Source: JAUVPY01 sp034412795 (lineage in GTDB: Bacteria > Chloroflexota > Anaerolineae > 4572-78 > NAK82). From it: a stretch of DNA of 64,000 nt. Positions 17,023-26,219 of this stretch are shown in pieces. Each line of letters opens with the position of its first letter. Position 1 is the stretch's first letter. Where the stretch lies: positions 1 through 64,000 of the forward strand of contig DAOUMD010000191.1 of the NCBI GenBank assembly GCA_034412795.1, in the 5' to 3' direction. The notes beneath the pieces were generated by a model. It made no database searches. It was not told where the DNA came from and saw nothing but the letters and a program-made list of their open reading frames with translations. The position numbers and the translations under genes are program-made.

Positions 17023-19356
17023 ATGAGTGATTTGGTTGGCAGAAACATAGGCAAATATCGCGTCGTCGCCCGGCTAGGCCGAGGTGGGATGGCCGAAGTC
17101 TATAAGGCCTATCAGCCTGGCCTGAATCGATATGTGGCCATTAAGGTGTTGCACGGACACCTGGCCGATGACGAAGACTTCATCGAGCGTTTTGAACGGG
17201 AAGCGACTGCGGTGGCCAATCTGCGTCATTCCCACATCGTGACGGTTTACGACTTCGACATAGAAGACGGCCGATATTATATGGTGATGGAGTTCGTCGA
17301 GGGCCCCACCCTTAAGGCTGAACTCAAGGAGCGTAGCGTTCAGGGACAAATTTTCACATTGCCTGAGACGACACGAATCTTCTTTGCGTTGGCCGGCGCA
17401 ATTGACTATGCCCACACACGGGGTATGGTTCACCGGGATCTGAAGCCAGCCAATATCATGTTCACATCTGATGGACAGGTGGTGCTGACCGACTTTGGCA
17501 TCGCACGCATCGTAGGTGCTACCCGCTTGACGCTGACTGGTGCCATCGCGGGAACGCCAGCTTATATGTCGCCGGAGCAAGGACAGGGTGAACGGGGAGA
17601 TGAACGCAGCGATATCTACTCGCTGGGGGTTGTTCTCTACGAGATGGTAACGGGTCGGGTTCCGTTTGATGCTGATACCCCCTTTGCCATCATTTTGAAG
17701 CATATCAACGATCCCCTCCCCTTGCCAACAGAGATTAACCCTGACACCCCTGAAGCCGTGGAGCGAGTCATCCTCAAGGCGATGAGTAAAAACCCAGATG
17801 ATCGTTACCAGTCGGCGGGTCAGATGGCCAAAGCGTTGAGGGAGGCTGCTGGCGTAACCGTCGATGAGACGATTGCGGCTATGCCTGTCACCACCATCGC
17901 ACCAATGCCGCGCATTAAAGAAGTGGCCGTGGAGCCCGGTCTGGATCGAACACCCATGCCTCGGCCCTCCCAGGTCACTGAGGTACCGACCGAGAGCGTG
18001 TCAAAGCCGACTGTGGCCACGGCGACCGTCGCTGGCCTGCCATTGTTGCCCTTTGCCGTTGGGATAGGGGTTGTGCTAATCGTCTGCCTTGTCGCAATGG
18101 CTGTGATGGGCACTCGTCTTGTTGGCGACACTGGGCGCCAGCAGGCGGCGATTAATACCACTCAAACAGCGCTGGCGGAGACCCTGGCCGCCCAGGGTGA
18201 GGACACGCCCACACCACTCCCCACTGCTACGTCAACTAGCACCCATACGCCGCCGGCTTCCACACCTACCGAACGTATCGTTGTCGTCACGGCCACGCCG
18301 CTTCCAGCAACCGCTACACTGACGCCCGTCCCGGCTACTGACACCCCAACTCCGGTTCCACCCGCGCCGACGGACACGCCAGCGCCGCCTACAGCCACGC
18401 CGGTACCGGAGGTGGTTGTGACTCCCACCCCGGTGCCTCCGACTCTGACGCCTACACCTGAGACCCTGTCGATCACCGGAAAGTTGGCTATTCCTATTGA
18501 TGATGGGACTGGTCATTACAATACTGTCATCTATCAATTGCCAAGTGGTAAAGTACTGAGTAAAGTATCCCGTTCACACCAGCCGAACTTCCGCCCCGAC
18601 GGCGAAGTTTTGATCGTCAATGGCGAGGGCGGTGCAAAAGAGAATATATGGGAATACAGCGCAGACGGCAGTCCCATCAGGGCCGTCAGCGCGTCCCCTG
18701 GCGACCATCATCCCTTTTATAACCCTGATTCTAACAGCATTGTTTACGACAACCCCGAGCTGGTCATTGCCAAGCTGAGCGGCACCGAATGGCACATCTT
18801 CGTTCAATATGGCCTGAATGTGCCTGATACCGGTAGCGTGGCCACTGACTTCGTGTTGCTGGGCGACATTTTTGATGGGTCCACGCCGATGTTCCCCGTG
18901 TGGGCCTCTGACTATAGTATCCTATTTCGCGCCTGTAACTACTGGCGGGACGGAGGAACATGCGGTATCTGGAAAGCAGACTCTGGTATGACCCGGGCGG
19001 GTCGCTCTCCAGAGAATCTGCCCGCCTTGATCGTCGGCGATAACGCAGTGCCTACTGACACGAAGGGCAGCAATCTGGTGTATATGAGTCGCGCCACCGG
19101 TAATTGGGATGTGTACGTGACTTCCATCAATGGAGGGAGCGGCGTCAACATCACCGATCATGCTGCTGATGATGGGCTGGGTACAATTTCGCCTGATGGT
19201 AAGTGGGTGGCGTTTGTGTCAAATCGGGACGGTCGCTGGGGCGTGTGGGTTGTGCCTATCAATGGTGGGAGTGTCGAGCGCTTGCCTATTGACATTCCCG
19301 GTTGGATTGATAGCTACGGCGGATGGACAGTTGAACGTATGTCGTGGGGCCGGTGA
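17023..19356 (+). CDS. Transmembrane Ser/Thr protein kinase with extracellular PD40 domain
   Basis: A 777-residue Hanks-type kinase of the PknB group. Glycine loop LGRGGMAEVYK (about residues 18-28), VAIK lysine, catalytic loop HRDLKPANI, DFG in LTDFGIAR, and SPEQ ending the activation segment, all within residues 10-270. A transmembrane helix lies at about 345-367, then a Thr/Pro linker to about 480. The outer part has PD40/TolB-like repeats (SPDGKWVAFVSNRDG) instead of the PASTA domains usual in PknB, and ends ERMSWGR. All catalytic residues are present, so it is probably active. It lies between the LysM-PD40 and FHA-PD40 genes. Confidence 0.92.
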   Translation: MSDLVGRNIGKYRVVARLGRGGMAEVYKAYQPGLNRYVAIKVLHGHLADDEDFIERFEREATAVANLRHSHIVTVYDFDIEDGRYYMVMEFVEGPTLKAELKERSVQGQIFTLPETTRIFFALAGAIDYAHTRGMVHRDLKPANIMFTSDGQVVLTDFGIARIVGATRLTLTGAIAGTPAYMSPEQGQGERGDERSDIYSLGVVLYEMVTGRVPFDADTPFAIILKHINDPLPLPTEINPDTPEAVERVILKAMSKNPDDRYQSAGQMAKALREAAGVTVDETIAAMPVTTIAPMPRIKEVAVEPGLDRTPMPRPSQVTEVPTESVSKPTVATATVAGLPLLPFAVGIGVVLIVCLVAMAVMGTRLVGDTGRQQAAINTTQTALAETLAAQGEDTPTPLPTATSTSTHTPPASTPTERIVVVTATPLPATATLTPVPATDTPTPVPPAPTDTPAPPTATPVPEVVVTPTPVPPTLTPTPETLSITGKLAIPIDDGTGHYNTVIYQLPSGKVLSKVSRSHQPNFRPDGEVLIVNGEGGAKENIWEYSADGSPIRAVSASPGDHHPFYNPDSNSIVYDNPELVIAKLSGTEWHIFVQYGLNVPDTGSVATDFVLLGDIFDGSTPMFPVWASDYSILFRACNYWRDGGTCGIWKADSGMTRAGRSPENLPALIVGDNAVPTDTKGSNLVYMSRATGNWDVYVTSINGGSGVNITDHAADDGLGTISPDGKWVAFVSNRDGRWGVWVVPINGGSVERLPIDIPGWIDSYGGWTVERMSWGR

Positions 19357-19395
19357 GCTTGGCCAATAGGGTTCCCTTAGCAAAGGTGTAGAATT

Positions 19396-21630
19396 ATGGA
19401 CGACCACAACCACCACGGCCATTCGACAATGGTGGGACCATCTTTGGCACCCACCTTGGAAATCGTGCGCGGCAACGAGCAGGGGGAGACCGTCCGCCTC
19501 AAGCTGAAGACTCGCATTGGACGTGAGCGCGATAATGAGCTGGTTCTCACCGACCCTCGGGTCTCTCGCTACCACACATTGATAGAATTGGTGGCCGGCC
19601 AATGGATCATCCGGGATCTGGAAAGTGCCAATGGTACGTTTGTCAACGGCCAGCCCATTAGCGAGGGGCATCCCCTGTCGCCGGACGACCGGATTACCGT
19701 GGGTGATACCGAGTTGGTATTTCAGCCCTCGAGGGTCAGTTCGAGTACAGGTGTTCCATCACATACTCCTCGCGCTGAGCCAGCACCGACTCCTTTACCT
19801 CCCAGTACCTCTCCTCGTTGGGGGAGAACTTGGATTATTGGGGGAGGAGTGCTTCTGTTAGTTGTCCTGTTGGGAATTGTCCTCTTTGCCTTTTTGGGAC
19901 CTGGTCAGGATGGTGACCAATCGTCTGATGCCACCTCGGTTGCTGTGGAGGGGACCGAGGACGAGTTCATTCTGGTTTACGATGACGATTTCAGCAACCC
20001 AAGTAGTGGATGGGACGATGCCTTTGATCGCTACACGACCAAGCAATACGGCAACAACAAATATTATATCGAGATTACTACCAGTAATCTGGTAGCCTGG
20101 GGTTTGGCTAACCGGAAGGTGGCCGACTTTCGGATACAAGTCCACGCAGCCCAGGAAGAAGGGCCCAACAACAACGGTTATGGCATCCTCTTTCGTTTTC
20201 AAGATCGCGATAATTTTTATCGTTTCGATATCTCCGGCGATGGCTTCTTCTTGCTGAGCAAGTTCTACAACGGCGAGTGGGTCACTCTAGTTCCCTGGAC
20301 TGCTTCGTCTGCAATCAATGTGGGTCAGGCTACGAATCTTATGACCGTTGAGGCTGTTGGCAGTCAGGTCCGCGTGTATGCCAACGACACTCTGTTGGCC
20401 GAGGTGGATGATGATACCCTTACCGAGGGGAATTTTGGCTTTTTCGCCAGTACCTTCAGCGAGCCTAACCTGACTGTTAGCTTCGACGACATCCTGCTGT
20501 GGACACCCAGGGGTGAAGCGCTAGCCGTTATCCCTACGTTGACCCCCACCCGTCTCATGTCCGCAGCGCCCACAACTGCTGAGATGGGTGAAGCTGAAGC
20601 ATTTTCATCTCCTGTAGAGCAGGCGACGCCAGTTATTGACATAACGCCATCTGAGACAGTTGAAGTTCCCCCGCAAACTGCCACGACTGCGGCGGAAGCG
20701 ACGGCCGTATCTCCGGTTCCGACGGCCACTCCGTCACCTGAGCCGTTGCCCGAGTATGTGTCGCGTGATCTGCCACCAGCCCGTGACGCAGTAAGGCTAA
20801 CTGGTCGGTTCATCTTCCCCGTCTTCGATGTAAGCGACGGGACATATCACATCTTTTCCGCCAACCCCGATGGCAGCGATCGTATGTTGGTAGTTGCCGA
20901 GGCCAGTCAGCCAGACGTAAGCGCCGATGGACAGCGTATTGCCTACCGTTCCTGGAAATCCGACAACCGTGGACTCATCGAACGTGGCATTGAAGGTGGA
21001 GATCTTTGGCGCTTCAACTCCTTCTTCGAGTCGGCCATGCCCACCTTTGCACCCGATGAACAGTCCTTCCTTTTCCACTCGCGGGAAGGTGGCGAGGTGC
21101 CAGCTATTTATCACACTACCGGCACCGACTACCAGGTGCTTCGCCGTGACGGTTTCCCAATCCAGGGCGAGTTGCCTGTTTGGACGCCCGATAGACGGTT
21201 CATCTACAAAGGGTGTTTGGGCTCGGATTGTGGCTTGATCTTGAGCAACCTCGACGGTAGCTTCCCATTGCAGCTTACCCAGGACCCCAACGACACCAAC
21301 CCGGCTGTTTCTCCTGATGGGCAGAGTGTAGCCTTTATGTCTTCCCGTGGTGGCAATTGGGATGTGTACAAAGTTAACGTTGATGGAACAGGCCTGACCC
21401 AGTTGACGACCGATACCGCTGACGATGGTCTCCCTGTGTGGTCCCCCGACGGACAGATGATCGCTTTCGTGTCCAACCGGGATGGCCAATGGTCGATGTG
21501 GGTCATGAACGTCGATGGCAGGAATCAACGTCCACTCTTCGATCTGGAGGGGTCTATTGATGGTAGGGTCCAGATTGATGTGCAGAATGCTCGAGGTTGG
21601 CTGGAAGAGCGCATCGTTTGGTCGCAGTAA
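19396..21630 (+). CDS. FHA-domain membrane protein with extracellular PD40 propeller
   Basis: A 744-residue protein. An FHA domain at about residues 25-105 has the phosphothreonine-binding signature (RIGRERDNELVL, SRYH, NGTFVNG). A transmembrane helix follows at about 147-170. A jelly-roll/concanavalin-like domain spans about 195-375 (FSNPSSGW to FDDILLW), then a Thr/Pro linker and PD40 repeats (SPDGQSVAFMSSRGG, SPDGQMIAFVSNRDG), ending ERIVWSQ. FHA domains bind phosphothreonine, so the adjacent kinase is the natural partner. The jelly-roll is absent from the two sister proteins. ATG at 19396 follows an AAAGGTG site 39 bp after the kinase stop. Confidence 0.88.
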   Translation: MDDHNHHGHSTMVGPSLAPTLEIVRGNEQGETVRLKLKTRIGRERDNELVLTDPRVSRYHTLIELVAGQWIIRDLESANGTFVNGQPISEGHPLSPDDRITVGDTELVFQPSRVSSSTGVPSHTPRAEPAPTPLPPSTSPRWGRTWIIGGGVLLLVVLLGIVLFAFLGPGQDGDQSSDATSVAVEGTEDEFILVYDDDFSNPSSGWDDAFDRYTTKQYGNNKYYIEITTSNLVAWGLANRKVADFRIQVHAAQEEGPNNNGYGILFRFQDRDNFYRFDISGDGFFLLSKFYNGEWVTLVPWTASSAINVGQATNLMTVEAVGSQVRVYANDTLLAEVDDDTLTEGNFGFFASTFSEPNLTVSFDDILLWTPRGEALAVIPTLTPTRLMSAAPTTAEMGEAEAFSSPVEQATPVIDITPSETVEVPPQTATTAAEATAVSPVPTATPSPEPLPEYVSRDLPPARDAVRLTGRFIFPVFDVSDGTYHIFSANPDGSDRMLVVAEASQPDVSADGQRIAYRSWKSDNRGLIERGIEGGDLWRFNSFFESAMPTFAPDEQSFLFHSREGGEVPAIYHTTGTDYQVLRRDGFPIQGELPVWTPDRRFIYKGCLGSDCGLILSNLDGSFPLQLTQDPNDTNPAVSPDGQSVAFMSSRGGNWDVYKVNVDGTGLTQLTTDTADDGLPVWSPDGQMIAFVSNRDGQWSMWVMNVDGRNQRPLFDLEGSIDGRVQIDVQNARGWLEERIVWSQ

Positions 21631-21633
21631 GTA

Positions 21634-22977
21634 ATGCGTCCTATGTCTCCTCTTGATCGTCTCATTTCCAATATCAGCCGCATCAAGAATTTACCTCATG
21701 GGATGCTGGCAGACAATATGCGCCTCTTCACTATGGCCGTTGGGATGGCCCTGGTAGTGGGTTTGCTTGCTGTCATTGGACAGGAGCGGTCAGTGGCAGT
21801 TTCTCTCTTGGGCACTGCGACGCCCACGCCGACTAGCACCGTCACCCCCACTCCCACTCATACGCCTACTCCAACACAGACGGTTACGCCCACGCCTACT
21901 TATTCACCCACGCCGACGGCTACCTCGATGCCCAGCCCCACACCTGGCCTGACCACGACGCTGGCTGCAGAGATCCCCTCTCCCACATTCATCGCGACGG
22001 CCACCCTCGCCGGCACACCCACTCCCACTTTCACACCATCGCCTACCCCCACACCCGTGCCACGTACCGTCTTGGCCGGCAGCCTCGACCTGCCCGACCC
22101 AACCCAGGCCGAAGATCACTTTTGGTTCACACGGCCCTTCTCTGATACGTATTCCACCTGGAGTAGTTCCTACTATCCCTTCGGCACCAACAATCGAGGG
22201 CAATATCTGTGGCACCATGGTGTTGATATTCAGAATCCAATGGGAACGCCTATTCTGGCCGTGGGAGACGGCACGGTCGTTCGCGCTGGCCCCGATGACG
22301 AGATTCCGTTCGGCCCTAGCCTGAACTTCTTCGGGCAAGCTGTGCTCATTCGCCACAACAACCAGGAGTGGAACGACTTACCGATCTACACTCTCTATGG
22401 GCACGTTTCAAAGGTGTTGGTTAGCGAGGGACAGGCGGTCAAAAGGGGCGATGTCGTGGCTCTGGTCGGGCAGGGAGGCGTTGCATTGGGCCCGCATCTG
22501 CATCTGGAAGTCCGTGTCGGAGATTTGAATTACGGGGATGTCCGAAACCCTGATCTGTGGATAAAGCCCGATCCCGGCTACGGCGTCGTGTCCGGGCGGG
22601 TGGTAGATGCCCAGGGCTATATGGTCCCTCAACAACCGATCTTTCTGCATCGTGTCGAAGAGCCGGATCGCTTTTGGCGTGAAACCTTCACCTACCCCGA
22701 TAGCGTGGTGAAATCCGACGTTTCGTGGGGTGAAACCTTTACTTTTGCGGATGTACCTGTCGGTGACTATATGGTGAAAACCTATTTCGACGGACGCCTC
22801 TACACGCGTCCTATCTCAATCACTAACCAGGCGACGACCTTCGTGCTCATCGAGGGAGTTACAGCGTCTCCCACACCGACGCCATCTCCCCCTGTCGATC
22901 TCTCAACCCCTCAGCTTGACCAGCCTCCCACTCCATCTGCTGCTGATGAGCCTTTGCCGACGCCGAGTGGTAGCTAG
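21634..22977 (+). CDS. Membrane-anchored M23-type peptidase
   Basis: A 447-residue protein: N-terminal hydrophobic anchor (about residues 30-47), Thr/Pro stalk to about 145, then an LytM/M23 domain. The zinc ligands are visible in HHGVDIQNPMG and GPHLHLEV, and the catalytic His region in LYGHVSKV. A prealbumin-like beta domain and a second Pro-rich tail follow. M23 enzymes cut peptidoglycan cross-bridges or, when inactive, activate other hydrolases; the ligand set looks complete here. It starts 3 bp after the FHA gene stop, so it belongs to the same transcript and suggests that cluster acts at the cell wall. Confidence 0.9.
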   Translation: MRPMSPLDRLISNISRIKNLPHGMLADNMRLFTMAVGMALVVGLLAVIGQERSVAVSLLGTATPTPTSTVTPTPTHTPTPTQTVTPTPTYSPTPTATSMPSPTPGLTTTLAAEIPSPTFIATATLAGTPTPTFTPSPTPTPVPRTVLAGSLDLPDPTQAEDHFWFTRPFSDTYSTWSSSYYPFGTNNRGQYLWHHGVDIQNPMGTPILAVGDGTVVRAGPDDEIPFGPSLNFFGQAVLIRHNNQEWNDLPIYTLYGHVSKVLVSEGQAVKRGDVVALVGQGGVALGPHLHLEVRVGDLNYGDVRNPDLWIKPDPGYGVVSGRVVDAQGYMVPQQPIFLHRVEEPDRFWRETFTYPDSVVKSDVSWGETFTFADVPVGDYMVKTYFDGRLYTRPISITNQATTFVLIEGVTASPTPTPSPPVDLSTPQLDQPPTPSAADEPLPTPSGS

Positions 22978-23288
22978 CCCCACATCCCATCCCCCTGCTT
23001 TGACGTGCTATGAATTTTTTACGATATTTTTACGATACTCATATACAATTTATGATAGAATAGGGTGTATCATTCCTGGGCTATAAGTTCCTACCTGCAG
23101 ATACATTTTGCACACGGGCGTGTTTTCGCGTAAAATGTTCAGCAGGTAGTTAGTTCTCAGGATTTTATAGGATTTAGGTGTTGCCTTTGCAATTATTTAT
23201 GGTATACTAGAAGTAGGCGGTTTGGCTGAAAATGCGTGGTTTGTAAAGGATCGTCGTGTGACCAGCGGCAGGGTGGTCGCGAGGGCAA
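22978..23288. other. Intergenic region upstream of the two-component cassette
   Basis: No gene seen. AT-rich for this genome. It contains a perfect tandem pair of the 11-mer TTTTTACGATA at 23016-23037 and a promoter at 23181-23208. No clear terminator for the M23 peptidase gene was found. Confidence 0.5.
23181..23208 (+). promoter_or_regulatory. sigma-70-type promoter of the two-component cassette
   Basis: TTGCCT at 23181-23186 and TATACT at 23203-23208, spacing 16 bp, about 80 bp before the first kinase-like gene. Confidence 0.5.
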
Positions 23289-24206
23289 ATGATGGCTGGT
23301 TACGAACAGACAATTGAAGACTTTTTGCGAGAAGCTGCGCATGTTATTGACGAGGCCAGTCGCGATATCGGCCAGTTGGCTGGGCAGGCATATGGTGTCC
23401 ACGACGCTATTCTGACCCAAGATAGCTCAGATGCTGACTACCGTTTGGCGCGTTTGGTGCAACTGGCCCGGCAGTTTGAAAAACTGGCAGAGCGCACGAC
23501 GAGACTCAGCGATTACGTAACGAGTGGTATGGAGTCTCTTCCAGAAGATGACGATATCTGGCCGCGTATTCGGATTATCCAAAGCCAGGAGGAAGAACGG
23601 TCGCGCTTGGCGCGAGAATTGGAGGACGGTGTAGGTCAACTTCTGGCTAACGCTGTGTTCGAACTGGCCTCCTGCCGGTACCTACTCGACACTAAGAACC
23701 CGGCCGTGGACGACGGCCTGGCCGCTTTGCAATCGGAACTCGAGCAAGGACTGTCAGATGTCCGCCATTTGATCGCCGACCTGGATCCACCCTCGATGCT
23801 AGGCAGTTTTGGGCTGGTGGCTGGGCTAAGACGTTACCTGGAACGTTATGAGACCCGTACTGGTATCGAGGCTGTGATGGACGTTCGAGCCATCACTGAG
23901 CGCTTGCCGGCTACCGCCGAAATTGCCATCTTTCGCATCATTCAGGAAGCGCTTGAGAACGTGCGACGCCATGCCAAGGCCAGCCGCGTTGAGGTGAACA
24001 TATACGAAGAAGATGGGGTCCTCGTCTTCTCCGTCATTGACGATGGCATTGGCTTGCAACCAGGACGTGTCGGTAGCCGCGGGCGTAGTCTAGGCTTGGT
24101 CAGCATGCATGACCGGGCTGAATTGTTGAAGGGCAGGCTGCGTGTCCGTACTGACGCGGAACGAGGCACTCAGTTGATCCTTTCGATTCCTTATCCCATT
24201 TCATGA
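23289..24206 (+). CDS. NarL-type sensor kinase homologue lacking the phospho-accepting His
   Basis: A 305-residue soluble protein: N-terminal helical region (1-95), HisKA_3-like dimerisation helix (about 100-165) and HATPase_c domain (about 205-303). The H-box reads LARELEDGVGQ where the family has LARELHDGVGQ: Glu112 (GAG at 23622-23624) replaces the His, a two-base difference. The ATP-binding part looks complete, with N-box QEALENVRRHA (Glu220, Asn224) and DDGIGL. It has no transmembrane segment. Likely a pseudo-kinase or a donor subunit that phosphorylates the partner kinase at 25029. It is followed after 31 bp by the response-regulator gene. Confidence 0.88.
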   Translation: MMAGYEQTIEDFLREAAHVIDEASRDIGQLAGQAYGVHDAILTQDSSDADYRLARLVQLARQFEKLAERTTRLSDYVTSGMESLPEDDDIWPRIRIIQSQEEERSRLARELEDGVGQLLANAVFELASCRYLLDTKNPAVDDGLAALQSELEQGLSDVRHLIADLDPPSMLGSFGLVAGLRRYLERYETRTGIEAVMDVRAITERLPATAEIAIFRIIQEALENVRRHAKASRVEVNIYEEDGVLVFSVIDDGIGLQPGRVGSRGRSLGLVSMHDRAELLKGRLRVRTDAERGTQLILSIPYPIS

Positions 24207-24237
24207 GCGTGTTGTAGTCCGCCGGAGGCAAGTTGCC

Positions 24238-24927
24238 ATGGGCAAGATCAGTCTAATGTTGGTAGATGACCATCCCCTCTTCAGACAGGGCCTGAGGCGA
24301 GTCCTGGAGGCCGAACCGGACATGGAGGTTATTATTGAAGTGTCCGAGGGCAATGAGGCGCTGCGTATGGCCAAACAATTGGCCCCTGACGTCGTGATTA
24401 TGGATATTAACCTGCCTGGGATGAATGGACTCCAGGTAACCCGTGAGCTTAAGAGTGTGATGCTTGACGTCGCAGTCATAATGCTTACAGCCTATCACGA
24501 CGATGAGCAGATTTTCCATGCCGTTCGCGCAGGGGCCGCCGCTTATTTTCCCAAAGATGTCACCCCGCGCCGGCTAGTCGAAGCCATTCACCAGGTCGTG
24601 CAGGGCAACTACGTCATTGATGACGAGGTGCTCGATAAACCTGAGGTCGCAAATTGGCTTTTGCAACAGTTCGACCAGGTAGCCTATATTGATGGCGTCC
24701 CTAATGAGATGTTTACCCCGCTTTCGCCGCGCGAAATGGAGATATTACAGCATATCGCCCGCGGGCAGAGTAATAAGGAAGTCGCTTACGAACTGGGTAT
24801 CAGCCGTCAGACGGTGAAGAACCATATGACTAGCATTCTGCGCAAGCTGGCGGTAAATGATCGGACCCAGGCTGCGCTGTACGCCGTTCGGCGTGGTTGG
24901 ATTCGCCTGCAAGATACCGAGAGCTAA
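24238..24927 (+). CDS. NarL/FixJ-family response regulator
   Basis: A 229-residue regulator: receiver domain (about 4-122) with acidic pair in VDDHPLF, phosphoacceptor Asp in MDINLPGMNG, Thr in LTAY and Lys in PKDVTP; then a LuxR-type helix-turn-helix (about 160-225, LSPREMEILQHIARG and SNKEVAYELGISRQTVKNH). It should bind DNA when phosphorylated. GGAGG stands 9 nt before the ATG. It lies between two histidine-kinase-like genes and upstream of the pilin gene, so pilus genes are plausible targets. Confidence 0.93.
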   Translation: MGKISLMLVDDHPLFRQGLRRVLEAEPDMEVIIEVSEGNEALRMAKQLAPDVVIMDINLPGMNGLQVTRELKSVMLDVAVIMLTAYHDDEQIFHAVRAGAAAYFPKDVTPRRLVEAIHQVVQGNYVIDDEVLDKPEVANWLLQQFDQVAYIDGVPNEMFTPLSPREMEILQHIARGQSNKEVAYELGISRQTVKNHMTSILRKLAVNDRTQAALYAVRRGWIRLQDTES

Positions 24928-25028
24928 CCAATTTGATTGGCGGTCATGGAATCCAAGGGGAAAGGGATATTCTGTCTCTCCTTAAATACCTGCTCTTTGA
25001 TTCCTGGCGCGATTGAGGTGTACTGAGA

Positions 25029-26099
25029 ATGGTGGACACCAATTCACTGCAAGAGGAAGAAGCTCCCACCTTTGAGGATCTGCTCGCGCGCATGGGAGAG
25101 GATTACGAGCAGACTCAAAAGGAGTTGAAGGAGATCGAAGTCCTCATCCGGCAAAGTTCGGCCGAAGTGGAAAAACTTGCTCAGCGTAATGCGCAACTCG
25201 CCACCAAGCTACGCCAGATGGAGGCCAATCTCGATACGGTGCCTCGCCACGACATCAAAGAGATTTACACGGCTGCCCAAGAAGCGCAGATGCGTTTGTT
25301 CATGATGCGTGGCCAGGTCGAGCAACTCCAGGCAAAACAGCAGCACCTTGAACGTCACGGCGATATGATGCATCAGGTGCTTGATATGGCGGGCAAGGCT
25401 GGCCTGGGTGCGAACGGGATCGATCGCAACGCGGCGGGAGAGGATGGTGAGGGAAGTCCAATCGTACGCATCATCAATGCTCAGGAGAACGAGCGCCAAC
25501 GTTTAGCGCGCCAGATGCACGATGGGCCGGCCCAGTCGCTTACGAACCTTATTCTACAGGCCGAGATCTGCGAAAGGTTATTCGACACCGATCCAGTGCG
25601 AGCCCGCACCGAACTGGGTAATCTGAAAGACGCGGTAACTTCTAACTTTCAAAAGGTGCGGGAATTCATCTTCGATCTGCGTCCGATGATGTTGGACGAC
25701 TTGGGTCTTAACCCCACTCTCAAACGATATATTCAGGATTTTGAGGCCAAGAGTGGGCTAGCTTGCAATCTGGTCATCAGTGGCAAGGAGCAACGTTTGC
25801 CCCCCTACGCCGAAGTCACCGTATTTCGCGCGGTTCAGGGCCTGCTCAATAACGTGCGCGAACATGCCAATGCCACACACGTCGAAATCTCCCTGGATCT
25901 CGGCCCCGACGGCTTGAAAGCCAGGATCGAAGACGATGGCAGTGGTTTCGATGTGGCTGAAGTGATGGCGGCTGCCCGCCAGCGCAAGACGATGGGGCTC
26001 ATGACCATCATCGAACAAGTGGAGATGCTGGACGGTGAAGTTCAGTTTGATAGTGGCATTGGACGTGGGACAAAGGTGGAACTTAGTCTCCCGATTTAA
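25029..26099 (+). CDS. NarL-type sensor histidine kinase with coiled-coil N-terminus
   Basis: A 356-residue soluble kinase: long N-terminal coiled coil (about 15-130, heptads rich in Glu, Gln and Leu), HisKA_3 domain with H-box RLARQMHDGPAQ (His164 present) and HATPase_c with EDDGSGFD. The N-box reads FRAVQGLLNNVREHA: the Glu usually four residues before the Mg-binding Asn275 is Gly271. It therefore keeps what the upstream homologue has lost and lacks what that one keeps. No transmembrane segment, so the input is probably cytoplasmic. It lies directly upstream of the Flp pilin gene. Confidence 0.88.
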   Translation: MVDTNSLQEEEAPTFEDLLARMGEDYEQTQKELKEIEVLIRQSSAEVEKLAQRNAQLATKLRQMEANLDTVPRHDIKEIYTAAQEAQMRLFMMRGQVEQLQAKQQHLERHGDMMHQVLDMAGKAGLGANGIDRNAAGEDGEGSPIVRIINAQENERQRLARQMHDGPAQSLTNLILQAEICERLFDTDPVRARTELGNLKDAVTSNFQKVREFIFDLRPMMLDDLGLNPTLKRYIQDFEAKSGLACNLVISGKEQRLPPYAEVTVFRAVQGLLNNVREHANATHVEISLDLGPDGLKARIEDDGSGFDVAEVMAAARQRKTMGLMTIIEQVEMLDGEVQFDSGIGRGTKVELSLPI

Positions 26100-26129
26100 C
26101 TTGTCATAATCTCAGGTACCTTAATCCTA

Positions 26130-26158
26130 TTGCTGATTAGGAGCTCCTCGTTTATACT
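26130..26158 (+). promoter_or_regulatory. Promoter of the Flp pilin gene with palindrome in the spacer
   Basis: TTGCTG at 26130-26135 and TATACT at 26153-26158, spacing 17 bp. The spacer contains the perfect 10-bp palindrome AGGAGCTCCT (26139-26148), a possible operator. The pilin ATG is at 26220 with a strong AAAGGAGGTG site. Confidence 0.6.
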
Positions 26159-26219
26159 CAACGTGTAGCATGCGAATACTCGTTCGCAAATCTGAAGAGG
26201 AAAGGAGGTGACAGTCACT

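Noticed and set aside
23622..23624. Missing H-box His explained as a sequencing error
   Set aside because: GAG differs from CAC/CAT at two positions, and the frame is intact around it; a simple error is unlikely.
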